64,000 nucleotides of DNA from Mansonella perstans (lineage: Eukaryota > Nematoda > Chromadorea > Rhabditida > Onchocercidae). Each line of letters opens with the position of its first letter. Within the stretch, counting starts at the first letter, position 1. The notes under the pieces are model-generated. The model made no database searches. It saw nothing but the letters and a program-made list of their open reading frames with translations, and was not told where the DNA came from. The translations under genes were made by a program, and so were the position numbers. This document shows, in pieces, positions 63,811 to 64,000 of this stretch. Where the stretch lies: positions 248,001 to 312,000 of the forward strand of contig JBAMDO010000575.1 of the NCBI GenBank assembly GCA_037074765.1, written 5' to 3'.

Positions 63811-64000
63811 GTAAGTAATGCTTGAATTATTCAAATCGCAAATTAACATTAACGAAGGTTTCCATTCGATTAAAACAGTGAAGAAATGAAGAAAAAATGG
63901 AAAGAAATGCTGTATAAATTAGATTAATTTATCACTAAATATGTTAAATATTTGAGCAATAAAATACTCTTAAAAAATGAGAAAACTTGCTGACCGCAGG

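Noticed and set aside
33521..64000. Second Hox gene or a Hox-cluster microRNA (mir-10 family)
   Set aside because: I looked for WFQNRR-coding segments on both strands and for the mir-10 seed region ACCCTGTAG and saw neither. A computed search would be more reliable than reading by eye.

Overview
This is a eukaryotic window, strongly AT-rich, with short protein-coding exons and many microsatellites. The left third is gene-dense, while the right half is nearly gene-free. The gene content points to a parasitic nematode of clade III, and most likely a filarial worm: a MAB-5-type Hox gene, a nematode-type N-acylated globin, and several start codons just downstream of splice-acceptor-like CAG/TAG sites, as expected for spliced-leader trans-splicing. 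I cannot name the species.

Layout. Bases 1-4680 are non-coding with a long (ATT)n array. A five-exon globin gene runs forward at 4681-8067. It converges on a seven-exon UTP11 gene (18S rRNA processing) on the minus strand at 8736-10767. A divergent intergenic region of about 670 bp follows. Then comes a compact forward group: COX6B (complex IV, 11441-11881), NDUFC2 (complex I, 12202-12927) and tubulin cofactor C (13025-14322). The spacings, about 320 and 97 bp, would suit a nematode operon. Next is a Lys-rich gene starting MGCC (15356-16720), which I assemble from four exons in consistent phase and whose function I do not recognise.

The main feature is a Hox gene of the MAB-5 type on the minus strand, 18609-32505. 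It has four coding exons (195 residues) spread over 14 kb, with a hexapeptide motif (FPWM) and a complete homeodomain split at positions 44/45. Its introns carry a hexanucleotide array, an (AAT)n array, a 40-bp exact tandem duplication, a perfect hairpin, a GLI/TRA-1 consensus site and a broken protein-like ORF. A possible alternative last exon lies at 18183-18266. A GC-rich island sits about 0.6-1.0 kb upstream of the start codon. From there to about 63.6 kb I see no confident gene: roughly 30 kb of AT-rich sequence that may hold Hox regulatory DNA, plus a few weak exon candidates. One further exon-like segment with good splice signals lies at the right edge (63609-63810).

Exon boundaries were set by reading splice sites and phase by eye and by comparison with remembered protein families. 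No alignment or search was run.
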